A DNA stretch of 64,000 bases from Chryseobacterium sp. c4a (lineage in GTDB: Bacteria; Bacteroidota; Bacteroidia; Flavobacteriales; Weeksellaceae). Every line of letters starts with the position of its first letter. Position 1 is the stretch's first letter. Shown here piece by piece: positions 53,846 through 63,350 of this stretch. The stretch is from the NCBI RefSeq assembly GCF_009900745.1, contig NZ_WXVU01000001.1, positions 620,001-684,000 of the forward strand, given 5' to 3'. Position numbers and translations under genes: made by a program. Under the pieces are notes generated by a model that worked only from the letters and a program-made list of their open reading frames with translations, was not told the origin of the DNA and did not search any database.

Positions 53846-54152
53846 AATGTAAATAAATCAAAAAAATAAATACATTTAGAACTAATAAAAAAGGAAAGAT
53901 AAATTTTTAAAAAAAGAGTGTATTGATTGTAAATTTCACCTTACACTGAATTTTTATGGTATGATTTTTGTCAATCATTTTGCTCTATTGACTGACTTGT
54001 AATAATTTCAATAAATAGTTAAACATCAAATTTATTTTTGATTTCAGTAACAGAATAGAATTTTATTTTATTTTTGCATAATTGTATCGAAATTATCATT
54101 GGTGGATAATGGGATCTTACACTAATTAAAAATATGGACACAAATATAGACA
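53846..54152. other. AT-rich leader region of the capsule locus
   Basis: These 307 bp precede the capsule operon. They hold a -7 box (54069-54076) and a very short upstream reading frame (ATG at 54134, 8 codons) whose end overlaps the start codon at 54153. No UpxY/NusG-like gene or other coding sequence is seen. Confidence 0.55.
54069..54076 (+). promoter_or_regulatory. -7 promoter box of the capsule operon (TATTTTTG)
   Basis: This TAnnTTTG match is followed by CA and gives a leader of about 70 nt before the ATG at 54153. No -33 TTG lies at standard spacing. Confidence 0.5.
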
Positions 54153-56081
54153 ATGTATAATTCTCTTAGAAAAAAAATATTTGGAGGAGATAATATTGTC
54201 AATCTCTCAGACGTAAGATATCTTCCTAGATGGATAATACTTGTAATAGATATTATTATTCTGGTTATATCTTTATTTCTTTCTACCTACATTATAGAAA
54301 AAATTACCCAAAAGGAATTTGTTTATCATGAAGATAAAAGTATTGTTTTTGCTTTTATTATAATGGTAAATACATTCTTTATGTATATCTTCAAAACCTA
54401 TGCGGGGATTATCAGACATTCTACCTTTATAGATCTGTTTAAACTTCTTATATCGTGTTTCTGTACAATGTTTGTTGTTGCCACGATCAATGTAGTATAT
54501 TTTTGGATAACAGGTGGAAAGTTTATTCTAACCCCTTATCTTGTTTTATACTTTGTAATCTCTTTTATGGGATTATTTCTATTCAGATTATATGTGAAAG
54601 AGTTTTTTCACATTGTGAGAGAGTATAGAAGAAGTGCATTGAAAAAAAGAATATTAGTACTAGGGATTGATGAACAATCTATTGCCATTGCAAGAGCTAT
54701 TTTGGATAATCCTAATCTTCCTTATCAGGTAGTAGGTTTTTTGACCCAGAGAACCGATTCAAAAAGAGCCTCGTTACTTGGCAAACCTATCTATGGAAAA
54801 GAAAAGATTGAAAATAGTACTAAGGATGATCTTGTTATTGATGGAGTGATTATTGTAAAAGAAATGATGGCTAAGGATGAAATGAACTCTTGGGTCAATT
54901 TATTCCTGGAAAAAGATTTGAACGTCTTTAAAGCTCCATCCGTTCAAAAATTAAGAGATAGTGATTTAGGTGGTTCAATAAGAAATCTTCAAATTGAAGA
55001 TTTACTTAATAGAAAGCCAATTAAAATCGAAAATGAGGAAGTTAAAAGCAGGCATTTTGGTAAAAATGTCTTAGTAACAGGTGGTGCTGGCTCTATCGGG
55101 AGTGAAATTGTTCGCCAGGTTGCTCAGTTTACTCCTTCCTTAATTGTTGTTCTTGACCAGGCTGAAACTCCATTATATGACATTGAACTTGAAATGAAGG
55201 AAAAATTTCCTCATATAAGGTTTAAGTTTGTTCTGGCTGACGTATCCAATATGAATAGAGTGGAAACGTTATTTCAAACCTATAATTTTTCAATGGTTTA
55301 TCATGCTGCAGCTTATAAACATGTGCCATTGGTTGAAGATAATCCTAATGAAGCAATTCGTGTAAATGTGTTGGGATCAAAGAATATCGCACTTTTATCA
55401 AGCAGATATAAAGTGAATAGATTTGTAATGATCTCTACAGATAAGGCTGTTAATCCTACAAATGTAATGGGAGCATCAAAAAGAGCTGCCGAATTATTTG
55501 TACAGTCATTGCAACATGCTGAAGGAAATACAACAAAATTCATAACCACCAGATTTGGAAATGTTTTAGGGTCAAACGGTTCGGTTATTCCTCATTTTAA
55601 AAAGCAAATTGAAGCAGGTGGGCCCGTTACTATAACTCATCCGGATATTGTAAGGTATTTTATGACAATTCCTGAGGCTTGTGAACTTGTTTTACAGGCT
55701 GGAACCATGGGACAAGGAGGCGAAATATTTGTTTTTGATATGGGTGAACCTGTTAAGATTTTAGATTTAGCCAACAGAATGATAAAGCTATCAGGGTTTG
55801 AACCTAATATTGATATAAAAATTATTTATACTGGATTAAGACCTGGAGAGAAACTATATGAGGAGTTATTAAGTGATAACGCTAAAACTCTTCCTACACA
55901 CAACGAAAAAATTATGATTTCAAAAGACCCTGCAATGTCATTTGAAGAAATAGATAATCTGATTCATCTCATTACAGAGGCTTCCATAATGAAAGAGAAA
56001 GTAGAGGTCGTAAAAATTTTGAAATTAATAGTTCCTGAATTTAGAAGTAATAATTCTATTTATGAGGTTCTGGATAAGTAA
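54153..56081 (+). CDS. Membrane-bound nucleotide-sugar 4,6-dehydratase (FlaA1/PglF/CapD type)
   Basis: This 642-residue protein has four N-terminal membrane helices (about 20-150), a CoA-binding-like Rossmann domain (RILVLGIDEQSIAIARAIL, about 168) and a catalytic SDR domain starting at VTGGAGSIGSE (residue 309). STDKAVNPTNVMGASKRAAE carries the Lys of the active site; the Tyr is replaced by Met as in this subfamily. These enzymes convert UDP-GlcNAc to the 4-keto-6-deoxy sugar used for capsule or glycan synthesis. It is the first gene of the locus. Confidence 0.93.
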   Translation: MYNSLRKKIFGGDNIVNLSDVRYLPRWIILVIDIIILVISLFLSTYIIEKITQKEFVYHEDKSIVFAFIIMVNTFFMYIFKTYAGIIRHSTFIDLFKLLISCFCTMFVVATINVVYFWITGGKFILTPYLVLYFVISFMGLFLFRLYVKEFFHIVREYRRSALKKRILVLGIDEQSIAIARAILDNPNLPYQVVGFLTQRTDSKRASLLGKPIYGKEKIENSTKDDLVIDGVIIVKEMMAKDEMNSWVNLFLEKDLNVFKAPSVQKLRDSDLGGSIRNLQIEDLLNRKPIKIENEEVKSRHFGKNVLVTGGAGSIGSEIVRQVAQFTPSLIVVLDQAETPLYDIELEMKEKFPHIRFKFVLADVSNMNRVETLFQTYNFSMVYHAAAYKHVPLVEDNPNEAIRVNVLGSKNIALLSSRYKVNRFVMISTDKAVNPTNVMGASKRAAELFVQSLQHAEGNTTKFITTRFGNVLGSNGSVIPHFKKQIEAGGPVTITHPDIVRYFMTIPEACELVLQAGTMGQGGEIFVFDMGEPVKILDLANRMIKLSGFEPNIDIKIIYTGLRPGEKLYEELLSDNAKTLPTHNEKIMISKDPAMSFEEIDNLIHLITEASIMKEKVEVVKILKLIVPEFRSNNSIYEVLDK

Positions 56082-56103
56082 GAAAAGAAGAAAAATATAA
56101 ATG

Positions 56104-56111
56104 TATATTTG
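56104..56111 (+). promoter_or_regulatory. Possible internal promoter box (TATATTTG)
   Basis: This TAnnTTTG match lies between the dehydratase stop and the wza-like start at 56127. It may add expression of the export genes. It also argues against the upstream TTG start at 56109. Confidence 0.4.
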
Positions 56112-56126
56112 TACAATTTAAAAAAT

Positions 56127-56945
56127 ATGAAGGGAAAAATATTGGCAATATTTTTGGCATTAGCATTCGTTTCTTGTAAAGTAAACCAAACTAAGCCAAA
56201 TGACTTGAACTATATGCAAAATATAGAGAAAGTTGCTATAGAAGCATCAGAAAAAAATTCTAAACCTACAATACAAGCAGGCGATCAAATGATTATTTTG
56301 ATCACTGCAAAAGATATGGACGTGGTAAAACCGTTCAATCAAAATTATTCATCATCAGAACTTGTACAAAGTAATACAATGGCTGGAGGAAACACACCCA
56401 ATCAAGGAATGGTGACTGTCTCAGGGCCTACTTATATTGTAGATGCTAATGGTAATATTGATTTTCCTATTCTAGGAAAAATAAATACTTCAGATAAAAC
56501 ATTGGTTCAGTTCAAAGAGGAATTGAAACAAAGAATGACGAAATACATTATTGATCCAACAGTGAATGTTAGATTGGTAAACTTCAAGGTTACTGTTTTG
56601 GGAGAGGTAAATAGGCAAGGTGATTATGTAATATCTAATGGACAAGGCACTATTTTAAATGCACTGGGGCTAGCAGGAGATCTTACAATGTATGGAAAAA
56701 GAGATGATGTTTTGGTTATCAGAACAGAAAACGGTCAGGTTACCCATGGAAAAGTAAATTTAAGGGATGCTAATTTGATCAATTCACCATATTATCATCT
56801 TAGACAAGGAGATGCAATTATAGTGGCATCAACTAATACTAAAGATCTTACAGCGAAACAAAATCCTAATACAGGACTTTACCTAACTGCAGCTTCTATT
56901 GCTATTACCGCAGTAGCAGTTGTCGTAAGTTTAATCAAGAAGTAA
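56127..56945 (+). CDS. Polysaccharide export lipoprotein, Wza-like
   Basis: The start is set at 56127 (MKGKILAIFLALAFVSC, lipobox FVSC). The 272-residue protein has the polysaccharide-export domain (GPTYIVDANGNIDFPILGKINTSDKTLVQFKEELKQRM, about 110-160), SLBB repeats (KVTVLGEVNRQGDYVISNGQGTILNALGLAG) and a C-terminal hydrophobic helix (ASIAITAVAVVVSLI). It forms the outer-membrane export channel for capsule or exopolysaccharide. The tyrosine kinase Wzc is the next gene. Confidence 0.93.
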   Translation: MKGKILAIFLALAFVSCKVNQTKPNDLNYMQNIEKVAIEASEKNSKPTIQAGDQMIILITAKDMDVVKPFNQNYSSSELVQSNTMAGGNTPNQGMVTVSGPTYIVDANGNIDFPILGKINTSDKTLVQFKEELKQRMTKYIIDPTVNVRLVNFKVTVLGEVNRQGDYVISNGQGTILNALGLAGDLTMYGKRDDVLVIRTENGQVTHGKVNLRDANLINSPYYHLRQGDAIIVASTNTKDLTAKQNPNTGLYLTAASIAITAVAVVVSLIKK

Positions 56946-56953
56946 AATAATTA

Positions 56954-59365
56954 ATGGACAATCAGAGCTTTCACCGACCAGAAGAAAAGAAAAGTATCCT
57001 TGAAAATTTAGATGTAAAAGAAATTATTAAGCCATATGTAAGAAGATGGCCATGGTTTATTGTAACTTCAATTATAGCCGTTATAATTGGTTTTGTTGCA
57101 TTAAAATTCATGACTCCTATATATAATGTTCAAACAACAGTTCTTATAAAAGATGCTAAAAGTTCTTCACCTGGAGTTGCAACAACAGATTTAGGTGTTT
57201 TACCTGATTTATCTAGTTTTGGTGGTTTGAAAACCAATAGTATTGCCAATGAAATAGAAATACTAAAATCCAAAAAGCTAATGAGAGATGTTGTCATTAG
57301 CCAGAATCTTCAAACGAATATCATTGCTAAAGGTAAAGTAAGAAACTTTGAGCTTTACAAAGAAACTTCTCCTATCGAGGTTAAAGTTATTAATGAAAAG
57401 AAAGATTTTGTATCGTCAACTGAAACAGGAGTTGTAAAGTTGAATATTGATGGGGATAAGCTAACTCTAAATTTGGACAAACCTGAAAAACAAATCATTT
57501 CAGGCTTTGGGAAAACAATCAGTCTTCCGTATGCTAATATTATTATAGTTAAGAATAAAAAATTTGACCCAGCGTCTATTAAAGATATAGATGTTAAGAA
57601 TTTAGAATTATATATCTCATCAATTGAGACTAAAACCAATAGCTTACAATCTGATCTTGAGGTAAATTTGGTGAACAAAGATGCTACGGTTGTGAAGCTG
57701 GACATGAAATATCCACAGATTAGTAAAACAGAGGATATTCTTAATTCCTTGATTATAGCATACAACATGGATGCTATTGTAGATAAAAACTCAGAGTCTA
57801 AAAAGACCCTTGATTTTATCGAAGATAGAATTAAAAAATTGTCTGTAGAACTTGGACAAGTTGAGAATCAGAAAGAAAGCTTTAAATCACAAAACAATCT
57901 TACAGATCTTGAAACTGAAGCTAAAATCAATCTTCAAAGTTCTGCTGAAGCAAGAGCAAAACAATTGGAAGTGGACGCTCAGCTGGAACTTACGAATTCT
58001 TTAATTAATTTCGCTTCCAGACAAGGGCAATATCAGGTTTTACCTTCTAATGTTGGCCTCAATAATGCTGATGCTACAGCAGGAATTGTTTCTTATAATC
58101 AATTGATTATACACAGAAACCGATTGTTGGAATCTGCAACTACAGAAAACCCAGCTGTTGTTGATGTAACGAAGCAAATTAATGCGATGCGTACTTCAAT
58201 AATGCAAAGTTTGCAAAGAAATAAAACTGGTTTAGAGCTTGCAAGAAATGAATATCAAGGAGAGCAGAATAAAGTTTCAAATAAGATTTCAAAATTACCA
58301 TCTATAGAGAAAATATTCAGAGGTATTGAAAGACAACAGCAAATTAAAGAGAATCTATATCTTTTATTATTACAAAAGAGAGAAGAAACTGCAATCGCAC
58401 AATCTATCACGGCTCCTAAGGCTAGAGTAATAGATACAGCATATGCTTCTAATGCTCCAGTTGCTCCTAAGAAGAATATTATTTTGGCAGTAGCTTTCCT
58501 TATAGGACTGGTTATTCCTTTTATTATTATTTATTTATTAGAGCTGCTGAACAATAAAATAACAACTAAGCATGATTTAGAGAAATTGATTCATGCCCCT
58601 GTAATTGCAGAATTACCAAGTCTTGAAAAAGGAGATTCTGAAGTGGTTCGAATGAATGATATTACGCCTATGGCGGAAGCATTTAGAATTTTGATTACCA
58701 ATATGAATTTCATGCTTCCTAAAACAAAGAACAAAGGGAAAGTGATATTTGTTACTTCTACAGTAAAAGGAGAAGGGAAAACTTTTACCTCTGTAAATTT
58801 GGCTTTAACATTAGCTAACCCAAAGAAAAAAGTAATTATCATAGGATCGGATATTAGAAATCCTCAGCTACAGAGATATAACCCTGCTAGAAAAGGATTA
58901 ATGGGACTTACAGAATATCTTTATTCGGATAAAACAAAGCTGGAAGATGTTATTCATGTTTCAACTTTTAATCCATACCTAGATGTTATTTATTCGGGGA
59001 TGATACCTCCTAATCCTACTGAGTTATTGTCTAATGGACGTTATGAAATACTTCTTGACGAACTTAAAACGAAATATGATTATATCATTTTAGATACAGC
59101 ACCATTATTATTAGTAACAGATACATTCTTGATCGCGGAGCTTGCGGATGCTACATTATACGTATCAAGATCCAAGTACACAGAAAAAGCTTTGACTGAA
59201 TTTGCGAACAATAATATCGACCAGAAAAAAATTAATAATGTAGGGTTTGTATTAAATGATGTCAATAGAGAAAACTTAGGCTACAGTAATAAATATGGAT
59301 ATGGATATAATAATGTAGAAGAAAAAAGCCTATTTCAAAAAATTAAAAACCTGTTCACAAAATAG
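56954..59365 (+). CDS. Polysaccharide co-polymerase/tyrosine autokinase, Wzc-like
   Basis: This 803-residue protein has an N-terminal Wzz domain with two membrane helices ([19 protein letters not shown] at about 35-53; [20 protein letters not shown] near 514), a long periplasmic coiled coil, and a cytoplasmic BY-kinase. Walker A is [17 protein letters not shown] (about 599). Walker A' is [13 protein letters not shown], and Walker B is IILDTAP. The C-terminal tail has a Tyr cluster ([13 protein letters not shown]) for autophosphorylation. It controls chain length and export. The stop is directly followed by the dehydrogenase ATG. Confidence 0.94.
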   Translation: MDNQSFHRPEEKKSILENLDVKEIIKPYVRRWPWFIVTSIIAVIIGFVALKFMTPIYNVQTTVLIKDAKSSSPGVATTDLGVLPDLSSFGGLKTNSIANEIEILKSKKLMRDVVISQNLQTNIIAKGKVRNFELYKETSPIEVKVINEKKDFVSSTETGVVKLNIDGDKLTLNLDKPEKQIISGFGKTISLPYANIIIVKNKKFDPASIKDIDVKNLELYISSIETKTNSLQSDLEVNLVNKDATVVKLDMKYPQISKTEDILNSLIIAYNMDAIVDKNSESKKTLDFIEDRIKKLSVELGQVENQKESFKSQNNLTDLETEAKINLQSSAEARAKQLEVDAQLELTNSLINFASRQGQYQVLPSNVGLNNADATAGIVSYNQLIIHRNRLLESATTENPAVVDVTKQINAMRTSIMQSLQRNKTGLELARNEYQGEQNKVSNKISKLPSIEKIFRGIERQQQIKENLYLLLLQKREETAIAQSITAPKARVIDTAYASNAPVAPKKNIILAVAFLIGLVIPFIIIYLLELLNNKITTKHDLEKLIHAPVIAELPSLEKGDSEVVRMNDITPMAEAFRILITNMNFMLPKTKNKGKVIFVTSTVKGEGKTFTSVNLALTLANPKKKVIIIGSDIRNPQLQRYNPARKGLMGLTEYLYSDKTKLEDVIHVSTFNPYLDVIYSGMIPPNPTELLSNGRYEILLDELKTKYDYIILDTAPLLLVTDTFLIAELADATLYVSRSKYTEKALTEFANNNIDQKKINNVGFVLNDVNRENLGYSNKYGYGYNNVEEKSLFQKIKNLFTK

Positions 59366-60655
59366 ATGAAAACTTATAAAATTGCCATTATTGGTCAAGG
59401 ATATGTAGGGTTACCATTAGCTCTGGAATTTGCAAACTATTACCCTGTTTTTGGTTTTGATATTAATACTGAAAGAATTAGCCAACTTAATAATGGTAAT
59501 GATATAACATTTGAAGCTGATCCTGACAAGCTTTTAAAAGGATTGAGTAGTTATACATCTTCCCATGGGAAAATAGGATATAATCCTACGAGTGAACTAT
59601 CAGATATATCAGATTGTAATATCTTTATAGTTACAGTTCCTACGCCTATTGATAAATATAATGCACCTAATCTAAATCCTCTGATCTCTGCTTCAAAAAT
59701 GCTTGGCGAGATCATAAAAAAAGGAGATATTATTATTTATGAGTCAACCGTTTTTCCAGGCTGTACAGAGGAAGAGTGCGTTCCTGTTTTGGAAAAATAT
59801 TCAGGGCTTGTATTTAATCAAGATTTCTTTGTAGGATATTCTCCGGAAAGAATTAATCCTGGAGATAAAGTAAATACACTTACAAGTGTGAAAAAAGTTA
59901 CATCTGGGTCTACTGCAGAAATTGCAGAAGAAGTGGATGAGCTATATAAAAAAATTATTACAGCAGGAACTCATAAAGCTTCTAGTATTAAAGTGGCAGA
60001 AGCTTCAAAAGCAATTGAAAATGCACAGCGTGATGTTAATATTTCTTTTGTTAATGAACTTGCTCTAATTTTTGATAGAATAGGTATTGATACCCATGAT
60101 GTTTTAGAGGCGGCTGGAACTAAGTATAACTTTTTAAAGTATAAACCAGGGTTAGTGGGAGGTCATTGTATTTCCGTAGATCCTTATTATCTGGCACATA
60201 AAGCAGAACAACTTGGCTATCATCCTGATGTAATCTTATCAGGAAGACGTGTGAATGACTCTATAGCAAAGTTTATTGCATCAAAAGTAGTGAAGCTACT
60301 CATTGAGAAGGGCGGTGTTATTAAAAATTCTGAAGCTCTAATCTTAGGAGTTACTTTTAAAGAGAATTGCCCGGATGTTAGAAATACAAAAGTAGTTGAT
60401 ATTTATAAAGAACTCATTGACTTTGGAATTAATGTAGACATTTATGATCCATGGGCAAATAAAGAAGAAGTGGAGCATGAATATGGAGTTCATATTTTAG
60501 CGAAACTTGAAAATAAAAAGTACGACTCTATTATTCTAGCAGTATCACACAACGAATTTTTGGAAATGGATATTCAAAAATTGAAAAAAGATAATGCAGT
60601 GGTCTTTGATGCAAAAGCTTGTTTAGATAGAAGCTTAGTAGATGCTCGGCTTTAA
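59366..60655 (+). CDS. Nucleotide-sugar dehydrogenase (UDP-HexNAc dehydrogenase-like)
   Basis: This 429-residue UDP-Glc/GDP-Man dehydrogenase family protein has the NAD site IGQGYVGLPLALEFA (residues 7-22), YESTVFPGCTEEECVP (catalytic-loop region), the active Cys in GGHCISVDPYYLAHKAEQLGY (about 272) and a C-terminal domain with LGVTFKENCPDVRNTKVVDI. GGHCISVDPYYL fits the WbpA/TviB group that oxidises UDP-N-acetyl-hexosamines. It begins on the base after the wzc stop. Confidence 0.93.
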   Translation: MKTYKIAIIGQGYVGLPLALEFANYYPVFGFDINTERISQLNNGNDITFEADPDKLLKGLSSYTSSHGKIGYNPTSELSDISDCNIFIVTVPTPIDKYNAPNLNPLISASKMLGEIIKKGDIIIYESTVFPGCTEEECVPVLEKYSGLVFNQDFFVGYSPERINPGDKVNTLTSVKKVTSGSTAEIAEEVDELYKKIITAGTHKASSIKVAEASKAIENAQRDVNISFVNELALIFDRIGIDTHDVLEAAGTKYNFLKYKPGLVGGHCISVDPYYLAHKAEQLGYHPDVILSGRRVNDSIAKFIASKVVKLLIEKGGVIKNSEALILGVTFKENCPDVRNTKVVDIYKELIDFGINVDIYDPWANKEEVEHEYGVHILAKLENKKYDSIILAVSHNEFLEMDIQKLKKDNAVVFDAKACLDRSLVDARL

Positions 60656-60700
60656 TACACCTTTATAAAACAATATTCAAACAAAATAAAAACATTCATA

Positions 60701-60904
60701 ATGAAGAAGAATTTAGTCATTTTTGGAACGCGTCCAGAAGCTATAAAAATGGCTCCTTTGGTGAAGCAGTTACAACAGGAATCTACTTTTGAGACTAAGG
60801 TTTGTGTTACCGCTCAGCATAGAGAAATGTTAGACCAGGTTTTGAATTTCTTTTCAATTACTCCAGATTATGATTTAGATATTATGAAGCCTAATCAAAA
60901 TTGA
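60701..60904 (+). pseudogene. wecB-like UDP-GlcNAc 2-epimerase, truncated N-terminal stump
   Basis: The 67 residues match the N terminus of the UDP-N-acetylglucosamine 2-epimerase WecB ([20 protein letters not shown] and [18 protein letters not shown] ... [10 protein letters not shown]). A full enzyme has about 370-380 residues. The frame stops just after MKPNQN, where intact proteins continue with the dimer and catalytic regions. No remainder is found downstream in the window. The following 90 bp are gene-free and very AT-rich, then a flippase starts. It looks like a recombination junction. Confidence 0.85.
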
Positions 60905-60993
60905 TTTAATAAATTAAAGAATAGATTTAAATAATATTTGGTATATATTAAACTGGACTGAACATAAATAGAATTTATTATGAGTAAATACAG

Positions 60994-62268
60994 ATGATGA
61001 AAGAAATTAATAAGATATTTAAGAATTTAAAGAATAATAAAAATTTAGTAGGTAATTTTTCTTATTTATTTATTATCAATATTGCTAATTATATTATTCC
61101 TTTTATCACATTTCCTTATATCGTTAGAATAATTGGTGTTGAAAAATTTGGGTTACTATCATTTGCTTTATCAATAATTACTTACTTTACCATAACAGTT
61201 GATTACGGATTTAATTTATACGCTACTAGAGAGGTATCTATACATAGAAATTCTATAACAAAACTAAATGAAATATTCAGTAATGTTATCTTTATTAAGA
61301 TAATGTTATCCATTCTATGTTTTTTCGTATTATGTATTATTATAAGTTTTTTTCCAATCTTAGCAAATGATCCACAAGTATATCTTTATACATTTGGTAT
61401 TGTGATAGGCCAGGCTTTATTACCTGTATGGTATTTTCAAGGTATAGAAAAAATGAAAATAGTTTCTGTACTGTTCTTTATTTCAAAATTTTTGTCATCA
61501 GTACCTATTTTTTTTTTAGTAAAATCAAAAGAGGACTATTTAATAATACCTTTATTAAATTCCATACTTTCTATAATAATGGGAATTATAGGGATTGTTA
61601 TTGTATATAAACAAGGTGTTCGGTTCATTTCTATTTCTAAAAGCTCTGTATATGATTACCTGAAAAATGGATGGCATTTGTTTTTGTCTAATCTTTCGGT
61701 ATCTCTTTATACAATTTCAATAACTACAATTTTAGGGTTCTTTTCAAATAATACGATTGTTGGTTATTACAGTATTTCAGATAGGCTTATAAGTGCTATT
61801 AAAAGTGTTATTTCTCCTTTCTCTCAGGTATTTTATCCATACCTTAGTAATATATTATTGACCTCTAAAGAGAAAGTGATCGCAATAAATAGAAAATTAT
61901 TAATTTTTGGGGGGATCTTTTTTTTAGTTCTTTGTTCCGGATTGTTCTTGTTCGCTAATGAAATAATATGGGTTATATTTCATAATAATTCTAAAGAGGT
62001 TATAAATGTTTTCAGAATAATGTCATTCATTCCTTTCATTATTTATGTACATACTGTTTATGCTTTATTTACAATTTTAGTTTTTGGCTTTAATAAAGAG
62101 TATAGTAAAATAATTATTTCTGGTGGAGTTATTAATTTATTAATTGCATTTATATTAATACCCTTATATTTCCATATTGGAGCAGCACTATGTGTTGTTA
62201 TTATAGAAATATATATTGGTGTACGATATATATTATTCTTAAATAGTAAAAATATAAAACTTATCTAA
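60994..62268 (+). CDS. Wzx-type polysaccharide flippase
   Basis: This 424-residue protein has about twelve membrane helices spread over its length. The N-terminal LVGNFSYLFIINIANYIIPFITFPYIVRIIGVEKFGLLSFA matches the O-antigen/polysaccharide transporter family (RfbX/Wzx). It flips lipid-linked repeat units across the inner membrane. It is the first intact gene after the wecB stump. Local AT content is clearly higher than in the genes to the left. Confidence 0.9.
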   Translation: MMKEINKIFKNLKNNKNLVGNFSYLFIINIANYIIPFITFPYIVRIIGVEKFGLLSFALSIITYFTITVDYGFNLYATREVSIHRNSITKLNEIFSNVIFIKIMLSILCFFVLCIIISFFPILANDPQVYLYTFGIVIGQALLPVWYFQGIEKMKIVSVLFFISKFLSSVPIFFLVKSKEDYLIIPLLNSILSIIMGIIGIVIVYKQGVRFISISKSSVYDYLKNGWHLFLSNLSVSLYTISITTILGFFSNNTIVGYYSISDRLISAIKSVISPFSQVFYPYLSNILLTSKEKVIAINRKLLIFGGIFFLVLCSGLFLFANEIIWVIFHNNSKEVINVFRIMSFIPFIIYVHTVYALFTILVFGFNKEYSKIIISGGVINLLIAFILIPLYFHIGAALCVVIIEIYIGVRYILFLNSKNIKLI

Positions 62269-62270
62269 TA

Positions 62271-63314
62271 GTGAAAAAAGTATATATATATTTATTAGCT
62301 TCGTCCATTAAAGATGGAGGAATGGCTAGGAATTTTGCTTTTAAAAATTACATATATCCTGTAGATGTTAACATTAATGTTTATTGTAAAAATATTTTTG
62401 AGAGGGTACTTTTAATGATAAGAATGACATTCTTTTTTCTTTTTAGCAAAAAGAAAAAAGTTTTTATACATCAAGGGACACTTATATATATATATCCTAT
62501 TATTCTATTGAAATTCGGTCTCATTCGATTTTTATTCAAAAGAGGAATAGAAATTTTTATTAATAATAATACGGTGTATTTTGAAGTTAATGATTTGCCA
62601 TATGAGCAATCAATAGATCTTGGATATGAAGTTAAACAAGAAAATCTTTTCTTCGAGAAATTTTTATATAGTCAATTGAAACTAAATTTCATATTTGCTT
62701 CCAAAGAAATGAGAAATTATGCTTGTGAGCAATATAACATTGATATACGTAATACACAGGTTATTTTAAATGGAGGATATGATCTTGAAAGTAATTTTGA
62801 AACCAATAAAGAATTATTAAGTTCAAAAATTAAATATGTTTATTGTGGCACCCTAAATAAAGGAAGAGGGATTCAGGAAATTATAGAAATATTTAAAGAA
62901 AATACAGATTTACTTTTAGTCCTCCTAGGAACAGAAGGAGAATGGATTTCTGAAGATACAGAAATTACTGAAAATATTATTTACTTGGGTAGTTTAGAAG
63001 AACAAGAAGCTCATAAAATTGTCGCTCAATGTGATATTGGTATCATCAATTATGATGAGGATAAACTTTATTATAATATTTGTTTTCCTACAAAGGTATC
63101 CTTTTATATAACAGCTGGTATAGCTGTTCTTTCTACCCCTTTAAAGGAATTAGTAAATGACTTTGGGGATGTATTTATTTTTTCAAAAATTAAAGATTTT
63201 GAAAAAACGATTCAACAGATTTCCCATGAAGATGTTGTAAAATACAAAAATAAAGTTATAAGTATTAAAAATAATTACAGTTGGAAAAGTCTACTTTCAC
63301 AACTTGAATTTTAA
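62271..63314 (+). CDS. GT4-like glycosyltransferase
   Basis: This 347-residue protein starts at a GTG (62271), 2 nt after the wzx stop. The N-terminal half is diverged and hydrophobic in places. The C-terminal half has the GT-B/GT4 pattern: IKYVYCGTLNKGRGIQEIIEIF, LLVLLGTEGEW, YLGSLEEQEAHKIVAQCDIGIINYDE and a FPTKVSFYITAGIAVL segment. It probably adds one sugar to the repeat unit. Donor and acceptor are unknown. Confidence 0.85.
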   Translation: MKKVYIYLLASSIKDGGMARNFAFKNYIYPVDVNINVYCKNIFERVLLMIRMTFFFLFSKKKKVFIHQGTLIYIYPIILLKFGLIRFLFKRGIEIFINNNTVYFEVNDLPYEQSIDLGYEVKQENLFFEKFLYSQLKLNFIFASKEMRNYACEQYNIDIRNTQVILNGGYDLESNFETNKELLSSKIKYVYCGTLNKGRGIQEIIEIFKENTDLLLVLLGTEGEWISEDTEITENIIYLGSLEEQEAHKIVAQCDIGIINYDEDKLYYNICFPTKVSFYITAGIAVLSTPLKELVNDFGDVFIFSKIKDFEKTIQQISHEDVVKYKNKVISIKNNYSWKSLLSQLEF

Positions 63315-63350
63315 TAAAGATTATTCTATAAGTAAATAGACGAATTAATT

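Noticed and set aside
57355..57768. 137-residue reverse-strand frame inside the Wzc-like gene
   Set aside because: It is fully contained in a confident gene on the other strand and has no recognisable domain or promoter.
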